The notes under the pieces: generated by a model
Database searches by the model: none
What the model was told of the DNA's origin: nothing
Seen by the model: the letters and a program-made list of their open reading frames with translations, nothing else
Position numbers and translations under genes: made by a program
Assembly (NCBI GenBank): GCA_950295325.1
Contig: OX485807.1
Span: 27,439,666 to 27,503,665 of the forward strand
Source: Polytrichum commune
Lineage: Eukaryota; Streptophyta; Polytrichopsida; Polytrichales; Polytrichaceae
DNA: 64,000 nt
Direction of reading: 5' to 3'
Part shown: in pieces, positions 47,085-58,671 of the stretch
Layout: every line of letters starts with the position of its first letter
Numbering within the stretch: position 1 is the first letter of the stretch

Positions 47085-48720
47085 ATCCACCATACCTCCC
47101 ACCTCACTTCGACCTTCGGACTCACCACATGTGGAGGGTATAATAATCTTCTTATATATATATGAACGCTGTTGTGTCGTTGAAATCATGCCTATGCTAA
47201 TTTAAGTACACTCCAGAAGTGACAAGTCCAAGTGGTCATGGCCGAGGGGTAGTAGAAAATTGATGGATCATGATAACCAACATGTGGAACTCAAGCATGT
47301 GTTATAGCCACGCCACAAGCATGTGAATCCTAGATGACTTGAATTGTGTAAGTGGAAATCATACTGCGTCATGGGAAAATCTAAAAGTCTATCAATGCAA
47401 GACGAGTTGTCTAGGTCTGAGATTCTCATAGTGTTGATCGCCTTTCTTTAGCCTTCATGAGCGGCGAGTGGTAGAAAGTTTATGGATCATGATAACCAAC
47501 ATGCGGAACTCAAGCACGGGTTATAGCCATGCTACAAGCATGTGAATCCTAGATGACTTGTATTGTGTAAGTGAAAATCCTCCTACGTCATAGGATAATC
47601 TAAAAATCTACCAATGCAAGACGAGTTGCCTAGGTCTCAAATGCTCGTAGTGTTGATCGCTTTTCTTTAGCCTTCATTAGCGGTGAGTTGTAGAAAGTTT
47701 ATGGATCATGATAACCAACATACGGAACTCAAGCATGGTTATAGCCACACTACAAGCATGTGAGTTCTAGATGACTTGTAATTGTGTAAGTGGAAATCGT
47801 CCTGCGTCACGGGAAAGTACGAAAGTCTATCAATGTAGTAGATTTGCAAGAAAGCTCACCGATGCAAGACGAGTTGCCTAGGTTTCAGATGCTTGTAGTG
47901 TCGATCGCCTTTCTTTAGCCTTCATGAGCGGCGAGTGGGCATGGCTATTCATGAATCCATCATACCTCCACCACTTTGACTTTGGAGTTATCACATGTAA
48001 AGGAGAGAATGATCTTCTATAAAAGTTGTTGTGTTGTTGAAATTGTGCCGATGCTAATTAAGTAGTACACTAAGTGACAAGTTCAAGTGTTGGTAGGAAA
48101 CTATGAGTATGATAACCAAGACGAGGAGGTTCACTATGAGTCACAACCATTGCCTTCTTCAGACGCATGAGAGGCGAGTGGGTACGGCTACAAACACAAA
48201 GTCCGTGAATCCTTCGTATCCCCAACTACGTCGACTTTGGAGTTACCACATGTAATGGATATAGCAATCTTATATAAAATTTGTTTTAATGTTGAAATCA
48301 TGTTGATATTTATTACACTAAATGACAAGTGCAAGTGACTCTCAAGTGACTGTGGTAGAATAAATGAGTATGATAATCAACATAAGGAGCTTAACTATGG
48401 ATTATAGTCAGTTGCCTTCTTGATATGCATGAGCAATGAGTGGGCATGGCTATCCACACTAAGTCCATGAATCCAACATGGGATCCACCACTTTGATTGC
48501 GGAATTATCACATATAAATGATATAAACAATCTTACATAAAAGTAGATTGTTGAAATTATGCCGAATTTTCCAATGACACTAAGCGACGAGTCCAAGCGG
48601 TGGTGGAAAATTATACGAATGATAACTAACACGAGGAGATCATCTATGGGTTATAATAGCCAGTTGACATCTTGAGACGTAGGGGCGGCAAGTGGGCAAA
48701 GGCTATGAATGCCATAGTTG
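47085..48720 (+). repeat. Degenerate tandem array, period ~220 bp and longer
   Basis: 'tggatcatgataaccaacat' recurs at 47264, 47487 and 47703, followed by 'ttatagccac', 'acaagcatgtgaatcctaga', 'gacgagttg.ctaggt' and 'gatcgcctttctttagcctt'. Diverged units continue to 48720, alternating with 'ccaccactttgac...cacatgtaaa' and 'gttgaaat.atgccgatgcta' blocks (47100, 47950, 48230, 48490). Confidence 0.75.
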
Positions 48721-50095
48721 GGCAACATGTTGGTTATCATACATAATTGATGTGAGAAGGAACGGCGCTAGGCAAAGAAATGAAGATTTCATATCCTCAC
48801 TCTTTTTGGTTTTTGATCCATTGATTGTGAGGGGATATATTTATGGGTTATGATGATCCTCTTTAAAGGCACTAGAAAGACACCACATCCTCAAGAATCT
48901 TTCTTGCCCATTTTCCAAGGAGGAATCCATGACTTAGTTTTGAGATCCCTTTTGGGAAACTTGAAGCCCTATTCTAACAATCAGCCAAATTTTGAGCACC
49001 AATTTCCTTGCTTTGGAACAACCACAAAACATGATGTGAGGGAAGATTTGAGACCATGTAATGCTTTACTAGAGGAAGGTTGGAGGCAAAGGGATCAAAC
49101 CTCGAGGGGCCTCCTCACACCAAAGGTTACAATGAGTTGTGAGGTAATAAGCCACATTCACATTATTTTAAGGATTCAAAATTGTTATATACCTACATGA
49201 AGCTATCATGTAGTCTATAATTTTTTTTATCAAATTTTCTCACATTGATCCTTGTTTATTGTCTAATTTATGTTTATTAAGGACAAGATGGGGGGGGGGG
49301 TTCTTCCATAAAATAAATAATTTGGCGTATTTCTTTCATGACATTTTGACAACAGAAGAAGAAATTAGGTAGTAATCATAATTTGTTGACACTATTGTTG
49401 TGTAATGAAACCTGCGCTTACTCCTACTATTATCTAAACTAGTGAATGGACATTTTCCATCCTTTGGATTCCATCGTGTCTATTAGGGTGTCACTCTTTC
49501 TTGTTTACAATCTATTTTGAATGGCCCTATCTATGTATAGATCTACCACAAGAGATGGTGACTCTTATTTTTTCTAATGTCACCTAGTATGTAGTTTCAA
49601 CGTGGGCTGATCACAGTGGCCACTATTGACACCATCCGTCAGCATCTTCGGTTGTAATAGTATGAAAGAGTGGTAGGCCAGCGTCTATTTCTCCACATAA
49701 TCCCCGACAATTTCACGGCTGGAACGGATCAAATGGGGTTCGTTGGGTTGATGCGGGCGTGAACCTGTTCGATGCCATTCTTGCTGAGGTCATAGTCAAA
49801 GCACAAAAACGTTCTGAAACTTGCCTTGACTTGAGTCCCCAAAAAAGTCTCGTGTCTCATGGCTCGCTGTTTCAACCCAGAATACAAGGAACAATCCCTT
49901 CATGAGTCTCGAGGGACTTGGATGTGCCTCTGATACGATTCACTTGAGCAGCGCAACATCGAAGACTATGTCTGACCGAGTCTTGTGATCGATCGAGTTG
50001 CATCGAAAAACCAAGGGCGTGACTCAAAATTCGCGAGGCTTCAGTACATGTTTGATGGGTTCAACAAAGAGCAAGGAATGAATGCACGAATGGGG
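48721..50095. other. Intergenic, one unassigned ORF
   Basis: An open frame at 48850-49200 (116 codons, plus) has no motif I recognise and no neighbouring gene structure, so it is probably chance. G run at 49290-49300. Confidence 0.35.
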
Positions 50096-50104
50096 AGAAC
50101 AGTC

Positions 50105-50475
50105 CGCTAGTTACACATGAACCAGTTGAGTTTGAGAGACGACTGATTGAAGTTACAGACGTCAGGAGATTTAACCATCGTTTTGGAGGAATACCCATCT
50201 ATGGGAAGATACCTCAAAATTAGTACACAAAGATCAAAAGATCATGCAATCGGTCTTTGTGTACTAATTTTGAGACCGGTTGCATGATCTTTTGATCTTT
50301 GTGTACTAATTTTGAGGTATCTTCCCATAGATGGGTATTCCTCCAAAACGATGGTTAAATTTCCTGATGTCTGTAACTTCAATCACCACATGCAACCGGT
50401 TGGACTTGGAAACAGTAGGATCTTGACCGATTATGCCCCAAAAATCTCCCTGGACACTGATGACCAAGAGGCCTT
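50105..50475 (-). repeat. Repeat family R unit converted into an inverted pair
   Basis: Both flanks of the hairpin below carry family R blocks: 'accagttgagtttgagagac' and 'gattgaagttacagacgtca' on the left, with 'catgcaaccggttggacttg', 'gatcttgaccgattatgcc' on the right. The unit is related to the copy at 1.1-1.3 kb. Confidence 0.7.
50145..50384. repeat. Near-perfect long hairpin: 112 bp arms, 16 bp loop
   Basis: Left arm 50145-50256 and right arm 50273-50384 are reverse complements with only about five differences. The shared arm begins 'gattgaagttacagac' and ends 'gcaatcggtct'. An inner alternative hairpin also exists around 'agtacacaaagatc' and 'gatctttgtgtact'. If transcribed it would form a long double-stranded RNA. 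Confidence 0.93.
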
Positions 50476-50881
50476 CTTCTACGCTAAACACATTAACAAG
50501 TTTATGGAAACTTCTTTAGTACTATATAGGTACTAAGTAATATCCACTGCACATTATGTGAATAGGTGAAGTGGCTGTGGACATGGCAAAACCTAAAAGC
50601 AAGCTGCTGTTCCTCTCGGTCAGTACGAAGACTTGTGATCGCCTCATTTGTGGGTCCGATCGAGCTCCCATTTGTAAGTAATTGGATTTAGAAATGGGCG
50701 AAAGGCAAGAGGCATTTGAATTCAGTCAAAGGGGTGACTACAATAAGTTATGAAGTTTCCAAGCACTATACCGACGTACCAAGTTCAGTAACTTACCTTT
50801 GCAGTTTGATGTGTGTCGCTTGAGAATGAGCTGAGCGACTGATGGGTTGAGTATCAAGTTACCGGCCTCTCAAGAGCATGA

Positions 50882-51383
50882 GGGCCACCTCACACACGAG
50901 CCAAGAGCCGTGACCATGAAATTGTGAGAGCCCAAAAGAAAAGTGTCCAAAGGCCGTCGTCCCAACACACCTCCAACGTCATGTAGTGTGGTCACGGATC
51001 CTCGAGTGTAGTGTGAAGTCATATGTGACCGGGTCCTCAACCAAATGCTATTTCATTGGATTTCTATTCATGCAGGTCCTCACACATGATCGAATAGGAT
51101 AAACCAACGGTTATGAGCGTTCGGAGTGCCATGGTCTCCCGGTTATGTGTAAGGCCTACCTCCAAGAGGTGGTTTTTGAAAAGAGTCCGAGTAACCATGA
51201 AATGTGATCCATTCGATGCCATGTAGGAATCCATGTAGACTTTACATCCGTCTTGCATTCACACACTCTGTTGGTCCCTCAAGCGTAGTGTGAAGTGAAC
51301 TTGGACCGGCTCCATCTTTTCCACCAATGCAAGTGCTTGAGTGTCATGGTCACGGGCTCTCAGTCTCGTATGTGAAGTGGCCC
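50882..51383 (+). mobile_element. Harbinger-like MITE, family A copy 3
   Basis: 502 bp, same orientation as copy 1 and very similar throughout. GGGCCACCTCACACACGAGC at the left, TATGTGAAGTGGCCC at the right. Flanks are TGA and TAA, so one base of the target duplication has changed. Confidence 0.88.
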
Positions 51384-51409
51384 TAAGATAGAAGGGGTAT
51401 TAAGTGGTA

Positions 51410-51770
51410 ATATTTTTTCCAACTAGCTCACTTCTCACAAGATATGAAACACACGACTAGCATGAGAGATTAGGTAGCATATCCAAATCAAGGCCGTAGC
51501 CACTTTCCTTGTAATTTTCGAAGCTCGTATGAATATCTTGTTCATTATCAAAGTGAAGATTCTCATGATCAACAAGTTTTTGTATAGGTCTCTTCAATTT
51601 ATATTGACTATTGAGTTCACATTGGTTATCATATTTGAGCTTGCAATCCAATCTCTTTCTAAAACATGTTTTTCTAATATCTATTCTTGGAGCCACACCT
51701 GACCAAATACCACTCAAATATAGGAATGTGATTAATAAAAGTGATTGAAACAAGCATGTCTACCTTCAGC
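51410..51770 (+). repeat. Dispersed repeat family F copy
   Basis: Full block order of the family: 'gatatgaaacacacgactag', 'gtagccactttcc', 'gctcgtatgaatatcttgtt', 'tatcaaagtgaagattctca', 'accaaataccactcaaatat', 'tgtgattaa'. Confidence 0.75.
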
Positions 51771-51815
51771 TACCTATGTGAGGTTTTATGTGGTGAGTGA
51801 TCACTCATCTTTCAG

Positions 51816-52563
51816 CCCGGGGGGTGGACTCTTTGTTAGAACCTCAATGACATGTGTGGGTCATTATGAAATTAAGCCCTTTATATACGAGAAGTTTATA
51901 AAGAAAAAAAATTGTATATGTACTAACAATATGCTAGAAAATGGACTCATGTTTTAATGCTAAGCTTTTAACTTTAATGTTATAAATGCCTCCGCTACAT
52001 ATGTACAATATAAATCATAAGTTAAATATGGCTTTATTACATGTAAATTCTATTTTTTTCTTTCTAATGAGAAAGGGTGAGGAAGCCATTGAACATTTTT
52101 TCATCCATAGCATGTAACTCAACGATTGCATCAAACAAATTAACACAAGAGCAATATAACCTAGCCACGATTCAAAGACCATACCAAAACTCAAGGGAGC
52201 CCATGAGAGCCCACGAGACTCTAAAGTCTCAAACTTGTCCTATAACCCAAATCTGAACCCTAAAAAGAATAAACAAAGAAGTTATTGAGGACTATTACCA
52301 TAAGAAAACATTAGATGAAAATGTGACTTAGATGAAACTCACATATCTATTGTCAAAACATTTTCTAACCTTAGGGCCCCCTTTCATACATCTACTTCTA
52401 CTTCGAAAGAAATTAATAGCTATTTTAAATGTACACACTAGAGAAAATGAATACCTCTCCCTTGTGTATACTATTAGCATTAGTGCCTCAAATAATATCC
52501 CTTCTTAAACTCATGTTACTTCATACATGGTATGAAGAGTCCACCCCCCCCCCCCCCCGCGGG
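51816..52563 (+). mobile_element. hAT-like non-autonomous element, 748 bp, 8 bp target duplication
   Basis: Ends CCCGGGGGGTGGACTCTTTG at the left, and ATGAAGAGTCCACCCC with an expanded C run (52544-52558) at the right. Flanked by TCTTTCAG (51808-51815) and TCTTTCGG (52564-52571), an 8 bp duplication with one change. No coding capacity. Collinear (inverted) with parts of the element at 55.03-58.66 kb. Confidence 0.85.
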
Positions 52564-52574
52564 TCTTTCGGACA

Positions 52575-53680
52575 AATAAAATAAAATAAAAGATAACGCC
52601 CGTACATATGTACTGGCATGAATGTGAGCCCGTTGACCTAATATGGATCACGATTGTCGTGATGTAGTATTAGGTGTTATGCCTCTTTTGAGAGGTGGGC
52701 TCAATGTGAGATGCCTAAGTAGTCCCCTATTATGGCGGGGGTGGCACGGGGGTTTGTTTGTTTTCAAGTTTCCTTTTATTTAAAACAAGGTATGTGAGAT
52801 ATTTGATGGCATTTTGGTGTATGTTTTTCATGAGGGTTTTGATGGTGGGTTCCGGGATTTTCAAAGTGGCAAGTTTCGTAATGGAGTGTTCGTGAATAGC
52901 TCCTCTCACTCCTGCCGTGATGGTGATAAGTGGGTTTGCCTGCCATCCTTGATTGTGTATGGTGTTAATCAGTGGGTCATACTTGTTGTGTTTATGTGAG
53001 AGGGTTTGGTCAGGGAATCTGTCATGGCAATAAGTGAATTCGATGAATTGGACTTTTAATTTGGGGGAGGGTGTAATGGGTGTTTGTGTTTGGTTTGGGG
53101 CTCCTATAATGCATAGGATATCCGGTCTTAGCTTGGGTTGACATTGGCATATTGTTTGTGTGCATGTGCATGGCATGAGCCAGTCTGGGATTGTTTGTTC
53201 GGGTGAGTTTTTATTTATGTGGCCCGCACTAGTTATTATGAAGAATCGGGTGTTTTTATGGGCTTGTAATGTCTGGGTGATGAGATGTACTACTTTGTTG
53301 TGTCTTGCTATTCTGAGGCCTTTTAGGTATGGGTGTTCACATGTTGATAGAATGTGGGGCCATGTATCCCTTTCATTACGTGGGCATAATGTACAGTTGG
53401 GATTTTGGTATGTGAGGGGCCAAAAAATATTCTTTCTGTGGTTACCCATGTATTGTGCGTATCTAAATTTTAGCGTTTGGGTGATTTGGGCGTCTGTTAC
53501 ATGTTTGCTTTTCCTGAAGTGATTGGATATTTTTTGATTTATTTGTGTGTTTGAGACCCACTTGTCTACATAGGGGAACTTGGATTTGGCCATGCCTATT
53601 TCTTGGTTTTTATGTGTTTGTGTGACAAATGTGTGAAGGTTCCGGACATCTATAAGGTAGATGAGTTTTAAATGGTTGCT
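52575..53680 (-). pseudogene. 5'-truncated LINE: ORF2 C-terminus plus 3' UTR
   Basis: The stop codon of the ORF is at 52730. The frame is open on the minus strand from the truncation point near 53680 (HLKLIYLIDVRNLHTF) through a Met at 53593. It contains a zinc-binding C-x2-C...H-x4-C cluster (CTLCPRNERDTWPHILSTC), typical of the region after the reverse transcriptase in plant and animal LINEs, and ends IKYLTYLVLNKRKL. The reverse transcriptase itself is missing. The 3' UTR (52729-52590) ends in TTTTATTTTATTTTATTT. The tail starts right beside the target duplication of the hAT-like element. Confidence 0.85.
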
Positions 53681-53684
53681 TTTT

Positions 53685-54035
53685 CAATTAGCCCACTTCT
53701 CTTAGGATATGAAACACATGATTAGTACGAGATGGTTAGCAAATCCAAACTAAGATTGTAGCCACATTCCCCGCAATGTTTGGAGCTCATATGAATATCT
53801 TATTCAACATCAAAGTGAAGTTTCTTGTGCTTACTAAATGGTCATACAAGGGCATCCAGTTATGTTGATTGTTGAGCCCAAAATGGTTACCATATTGTGA
53901 GCAAACAATCCAATCCCTTTTAGCCACACGTGTTTATGCCATTTGTTCTTCAAGCCACACCAAACCACTAACCACTAACCACTCAAATATAGGTGTTTGA
54001 TTAAGATCAGTCATCAAATTAGACACATCTACCTT
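53685..54035 (+). repeat. Dispersed repeat family F copy
   Basis: 'aggatatgaaacacatgatt', 'gagatggttagcaaatccaa', 'gtagccacattcc', 'gctcatatgaatatcttatt', 'accactcaaatataggtgtt', 'tgattaa'. It directly abuts the truncated LINE. Confidence 0.75.
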
Positions 54036-54485
54036 ATATTTGTGTGGCATATGGCAAGGTTTGGAAGAAGGGGGGTTATTGAATACGAGTGCACCTCTCG
54101 TCCAACCAATATGAAAATTTGGCCTCCCATAAATTTGTGGTTGATTCATTTCAAATGACTTGGATTAGTCTAATTTGGGATCTATAAAGCTAATTATGAT
54201 GTCAAATCAACCAAAAGTGTAACCTCTAGAGTCTATACAATTTCAAGGTTTTATGTTGGATGAATGAGAAATACGTTTATGTGCAATAATTCCATGTTTG
54301 TTGTCAAGAAAGTCACAAAAAAAAGACACGTGTTACAATGAGATTGGACTATATCTCAAAGTATAAACACTGTGAATGTAATTGCAAGGGCCAATGTAAT
54401 TGCTCAAAGTGGAATAGGATATTCAAATTGAACTCTTGCAAAGTTTATACATACATACATACATTTCAACAATTAAACTAATGAG

Positions 54486-54560
54486 ATGAATAAATAAATA
54501 AATAAATAACCAACATCGGACAATTCGACATGAATTTGAGCATGTTGGACCTAATGAGAC
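54486..54560 (-). mobile_element. SINE 3' end fragment with (TTTA)n tail
   Basis: 'aataaataaataaataacc' then 'catcggacaattcgacatga', 'atttgagcatgttggaccta' matches the tail of the SINE at 27.6 kb. Confidence 0.6.
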
Positions 54561-55207
54561 AATATATGATGCGATCAAATAGTCAAAGTTGTCTTTGGAT
54601 TTGGAAATCCTCACAATAGGGACATTTACATCTCAACAATTGGATTCTCGAGGCCATGAGAATGTTAGACTTGAGGTTGACAAGGTATATGTGGCCCTAC
54701 TATGAACACTTCCAACTCCTTAGACGATTTTGACCATTCAACCCAAGTTGGAGATTATCTCATATTCCAACTAGTAATTGCAAATCACACATATTGTTAA
54801 TCCAAAGTTTGAGAATCGGAGTTGAGGTGCAGCTGTTATAGGCAATCGAATAGAAGACTCTCTTTCTATTTGAATGATTTTATAAGCCCTTTCAAATGTA
54901 TCAATAATTAAACACGGAACAATCAATGTAAATTGGGCTTTTCATTTAATTTTATGGTCACACACTCCTTTTTGGTGTTTGTGGGCAACTTTCAACTCCA
55001 CATACAATTTTCGTCGTTGGTTTGGACCCCAGGGGCTGGACTCTTCATACAACAAACTAACACGAGTGTAAGAAGGGGTAATATTTGAGGCATTGACATA
55101 CATAAAATACACAACAGAGAGGGAGTTTTCTCCCTTTTACTGGGTATATTTAGAGAGGCTATAAATAATTCTGAGGTAAAGTTAAATGTACAAAAGGGGC
55201 TTGAAAG

Positions 55208-55539
55208 CAGAGCCCTACATTGGGTGCCCATACCCATGCCCATGCCCACCCATGCCCATGGGTTTTGGGTGGGCATGAGTGCAATATTATAGTTCATGGG
55301 TGGGCATGGGTGGGCATGACTACAATATTATTGTTCATGGGTGGACATGGGTGGGCATGGGTGGGGCACAATTACACAATCATACAAGACACATTACACA
55401 ATTACACATTACACATTACACAATTTTTGAATACATGGGCGCAATTTGAATAGCATGGGTGGGCATGGGTGGGCATAGGTCACTGTTATGGGCATGGTCT
55501 GGGTATGTGTGCAATTAAAAAGGAAAATGGTGGGCTCTG
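55208..55539. mobile_element. hAT-like MITE nested in the larger element, made of GGGTGGGCATG repeats
   Basis: Ends CAGAGCCC and GGGCTCTG with a perfect 8 bp duplication CTTGAAAG (55200-55207 and 55540-55547). The 332 bp interior is mostly a minisatellite of 'gtgggcatgg' and its inverse 'cccatgccc', plus a 'cacattacacaatt' run (55389-55422). Confidence 0.9.
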
Positions 55540-56042
55540 CTTGAAAGTAAAGAGAAAAAGTTGACAATAGATGTGTTAGTTTCATCCAACTCACATTTTC
55601 ATTCATTGTTGTCCTATGGTAATAGTCCTCCAAGACTACTTTATCCATTCTTGTTAGGGTTTGCATTTGTCATTTTTTAAAAATAAATTAACAAACTCTT
55701 GGCTCTTGGAGCGTTCATGGGCTTGCTTGAGTTTTGCTCTTTAGAATGTGGCTAAGTTATTGTGCTCTTGTCTTTGTTTGTTTGATGCAATCGTTGAGTT
55801 TACATGCTATGGGTGAAAAAAACTTCAGTGACTTTCTCATTGGAAAATGAGAGTGGATTTTATAAGTAATAAAGGCCTATTTGATTTTTCTATTCTATAT
55901 GTAGTGGATGCATTTATCAATTAAACTGAAAAGCTTAGTATAAATACATGAGAGTCCAAATTCTAGCATATTGTTAGTACGTAGACATTTGTTCTTCTAT
56001 ATAAACCTCTCATATATAGGGGTTTTAATTTTATAGTGACCC

Positions 56043-58610
56043 ACGCTGTCGAGGTCACCTTCAACCCTCAGCAACTTAGACGGTGTAACCCGCTGCTGAC
56101 CGGTTTACATGGACACTACACTTATCTAAATTAACTTTTGAAGGTGTTTCTTCTTGGATGAATCTGCTCTTTGAATCCTCATGAAGTCATTGACGTAAGA
56201 TTGCAAGTTTATGTTCCCCGAAATATGATATTAAGGTGTTCCTAAGAACCTAGTTCCTAATCATCTATTATATCTTGCATCTTTCATGGTTTGAATGACT
56301 AGCAAGATATACTTATCCCAATCCGGAATGTTGTATTAAAGTCTCTTTCTAAATCTTTAAGGATAAAGTAGCCTAAGCTTTTAAGCTTATGTTCCCCGAA
56401 ATCCTAATGTCGAGGTTAAGTGTTGTGAATATAAGGAGTGTTTTTGCAATCAATGTAATGGTATCAAAACATTCTTCAATTTCATTTCCAATTCTAAATC
56501 CTCAATCAAAGTTCACAATCCCATTACTTTGAGTGTTTTCATTAACAATCCATTGCAATGCCTTTAAGGTGAAAGTTGGCTACTTGATGGTCTTCAAAGT
56601 CTTTTATTCTTGAATGATGGTTTGAAGATCTTCTTAATGTCTTCATTCTTCTAAAGTTCCTTTTTGTCTGGTTTTCCTTTGTATTCTCTACTCATGAGAG
56701 TTTAGTTCTTCATTCTTGAATATCTCTAAATTCCTAGGAAGGATCTTCTCTAATCTTCCTATTCTCTGGAGTGCTTCGGTCTTGGATTCCTTACGCAATC
56801 TTCTTTGTCTTCACGATGAGCTTCGGATTTTGTCAATCTCTTAGCATCTTCACTTTTGATATCTTGACATCTCCTTAGATCCAAAAGGTATCTTAGGTCT
56901 CGGTTAGAAAATTTGTTTAAACCTTTAGTCCTCAAAAGGGCTTCAAACTTGCGGTCTTGGTCTCGGGCTTGCGGTCCTCCAGTCCCATGGCCCTCAGTCT
57001 CCAAATCTTGAAACAAGGCCTTTTGTGTCTTCAAGTCTTTATTGTAGCCTCTGATTTGAAAACATCTTGGAAAGTCCTTCAAGTTCTCGAGTCTCCTCGA
57101 ACACTGGTACCACGGTCCCACAGTCACACGGGCCCTCAGTCGTACGGTCCTTTTATGGCCTCTCGTCTTCTATCTTCTCGGCTAAGACTAGGTGCTCTTG
57201 AGAAAGTCTTCAAGTTCTCGTTCCCAAGGTCTCGCGGTCTCTCAGCACCTCGGGCCCTCAATCTTCAAGGTACACCCAAAAGGGGTCTTCATATCTCCGA
57301 GTCTTCGGATTCGTTAAGAATCAGTCTTCAAGTCTCGGAAACTCGCCGTCCGGTTCCGCGGTCCTCCAGTCGCGGTCTCCAGTCCGCGGGCCTTCAATGT
57401 CGTGGGCTCTCAGCTCCAAATTCGGTCTTCAAACTCGAAGCCGTTCGTCTTCGAGTATCTTCAAATATCGCTAAGTCTTCGGTCTTCGTCTTCACGCCTT
57501 GCGGCCTCGTGGTCCCTCAGCCTCGGGCCTTCAGTCGTCTTCAAGTTCGAGGATAATATTTCAATCCTTTAAGTCTTCAAGCTCGAAAAGATCTTCGATT
57601 CCTCGGGTAAAATTTCGAAGCTCCGATTGTCGTCAAATCGCTCCCGATAATGCTCCAAATAGGTCTTCGTTAAAACGCTCCCGATAATGCTCCTCTTGAC
57701 GCTCACGTTGGATTGTTGAAATGAATAATGAGGTGCTATAGGGGTCCGTAGTGCCCCCTTTATATAGGTTTTGAAATCTTATAATTGGTTGAATTAGCGG
57801 TTAGGTGTGGCCCCTAATGCCAAATGTCTAATTAGGCTAATTTTAGTCTGAATTAAGGCTGCAGTCTAAATTTAGGTCTGTCACATCTATTTACAGAAAC
57901 CACACGTGCTAAATATAGATGTTCGTGAGAAGTGGATTGGTTGCAATTCCTTCTAATACCTAGATGTGCCTAGGTGTGTGCGGTTACCATTCATGGGTCA
58001 TTCATCCAAGATCTCATCCTTTCATTGCTTAGATGGTTAAAGCGGTTAATGTCATCCAAGGGATGGAAATCCCTTGGCATTGTCTTTCATCCACACGTCC
58101 TATAGTGAGTACGTGTCCACTCACTGTTGGTTAACTACTAAGTGGTCACTTCCTATAGTCACTAAGTGCTTGCCTCTCATCCAAAAAGTGACTACACCAT
58201 CACTAATCTCTAACCTAACTTACTAATACCTACAACCGTCCACTACGGCCTTGTTCCCATTGGTTCACATGCGCTCCCGCCGGCTTGAGGCATGTTCCCG
58301 CCGTTGGGCTCCCGTTCCCGCAGTTGGGCTCCCAATGCCGATTAACCTCCCGGGCCGGCTTCATCTCCCATCAGCTGCCTGGTCCACGTGGCCGGCTCAC
58401 ATAAATAACAGCCGGGTATCCAGTCCCGGTCCTAACCTGCTGCGGTCCGCCCTTGCTCCCCGATAACCGGCTCCCGGTCACCATCTTCCAGTCTGTAGTC
58501 TTCCTCGTCGCTCTCCTGCCAGTCTCGCTTCTCCCCCTTCCTCGACGTCGCGGCCTCTGCCCCACTCTGCCTCCTTGTTCCGCCATATTCTCCCTCGATG
58601 TACTCTTAAT
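56043..58610. other. 2.6 kb cargo segment inside the large hAT-like element
   Basis: It contains a TGACGTAAG motif (56193), TATA-like boxes (57767 'tttatatagg' and 58400 'cataaataac'), a low-complexity TCTTC/GGTCT/CCTCAG-rich stretch (56940-57700) and a GC-rich block (58240-58600). A 199-codon plus ORF (56957-57556) follows the low-complexity bases and has no family resemblance. The segment is bordered by similar words ('tgacccacgc' and 'tgaccacacacgc'), so it may be an insertion or may have been deleted from the small copy. Confidence 0.5.
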
Positions 58611-58671
58611 GACCACACACGCGCATGTCGCTTAGGTTTCCAACAAAGAGTCCACCCCCGGGATTTGGACC

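Larger units (their letters stand above)
55029..58663 (-). mobile_element. Large hAT-like element, 3635 bp, perfect 8 bp target duplication
   Basis: The left end CCAGGGGCTGGACTCTTC and the right end (reverse complement) TCCCGGGGGTGGACTCTTTG match the ends of the 748 bp element. The flanking duplication TTTGGACC is at 55021-55028 and 58664-58671. Left arm 55029-56040 is collinear with the small element (apart from a nested MITE). 56043-58610 is extra sequence not present there. No hAT transposase (no BED finger or dimerisation motif) is recognisable, so it appears non-autonomous. Confidence 0.85.

Noticed and set aside
48850-49200. 116-codon ORF
   Set aside because: No recognisable motif, isolated and in repeat-rich DNA. 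Expected by chance in a window of this size.
56464-56475. Possible LTR-retrotransposon primer binding site 'tggtatcaaaac'
   Set aside because: Resembles the tRNA-Met site TGGTATCAGAGC but has mismatches. No TG...CA LTR pair, polypurine tract or gag/pol sequence was found around it.
56957-57556. 199-codon ORF in the hAT-like element cargo
   Set aside because: Follows a low-complexity TCTTC/CTCGG-rich stretch. No domain, no codon pattern and no supporting splice structure.
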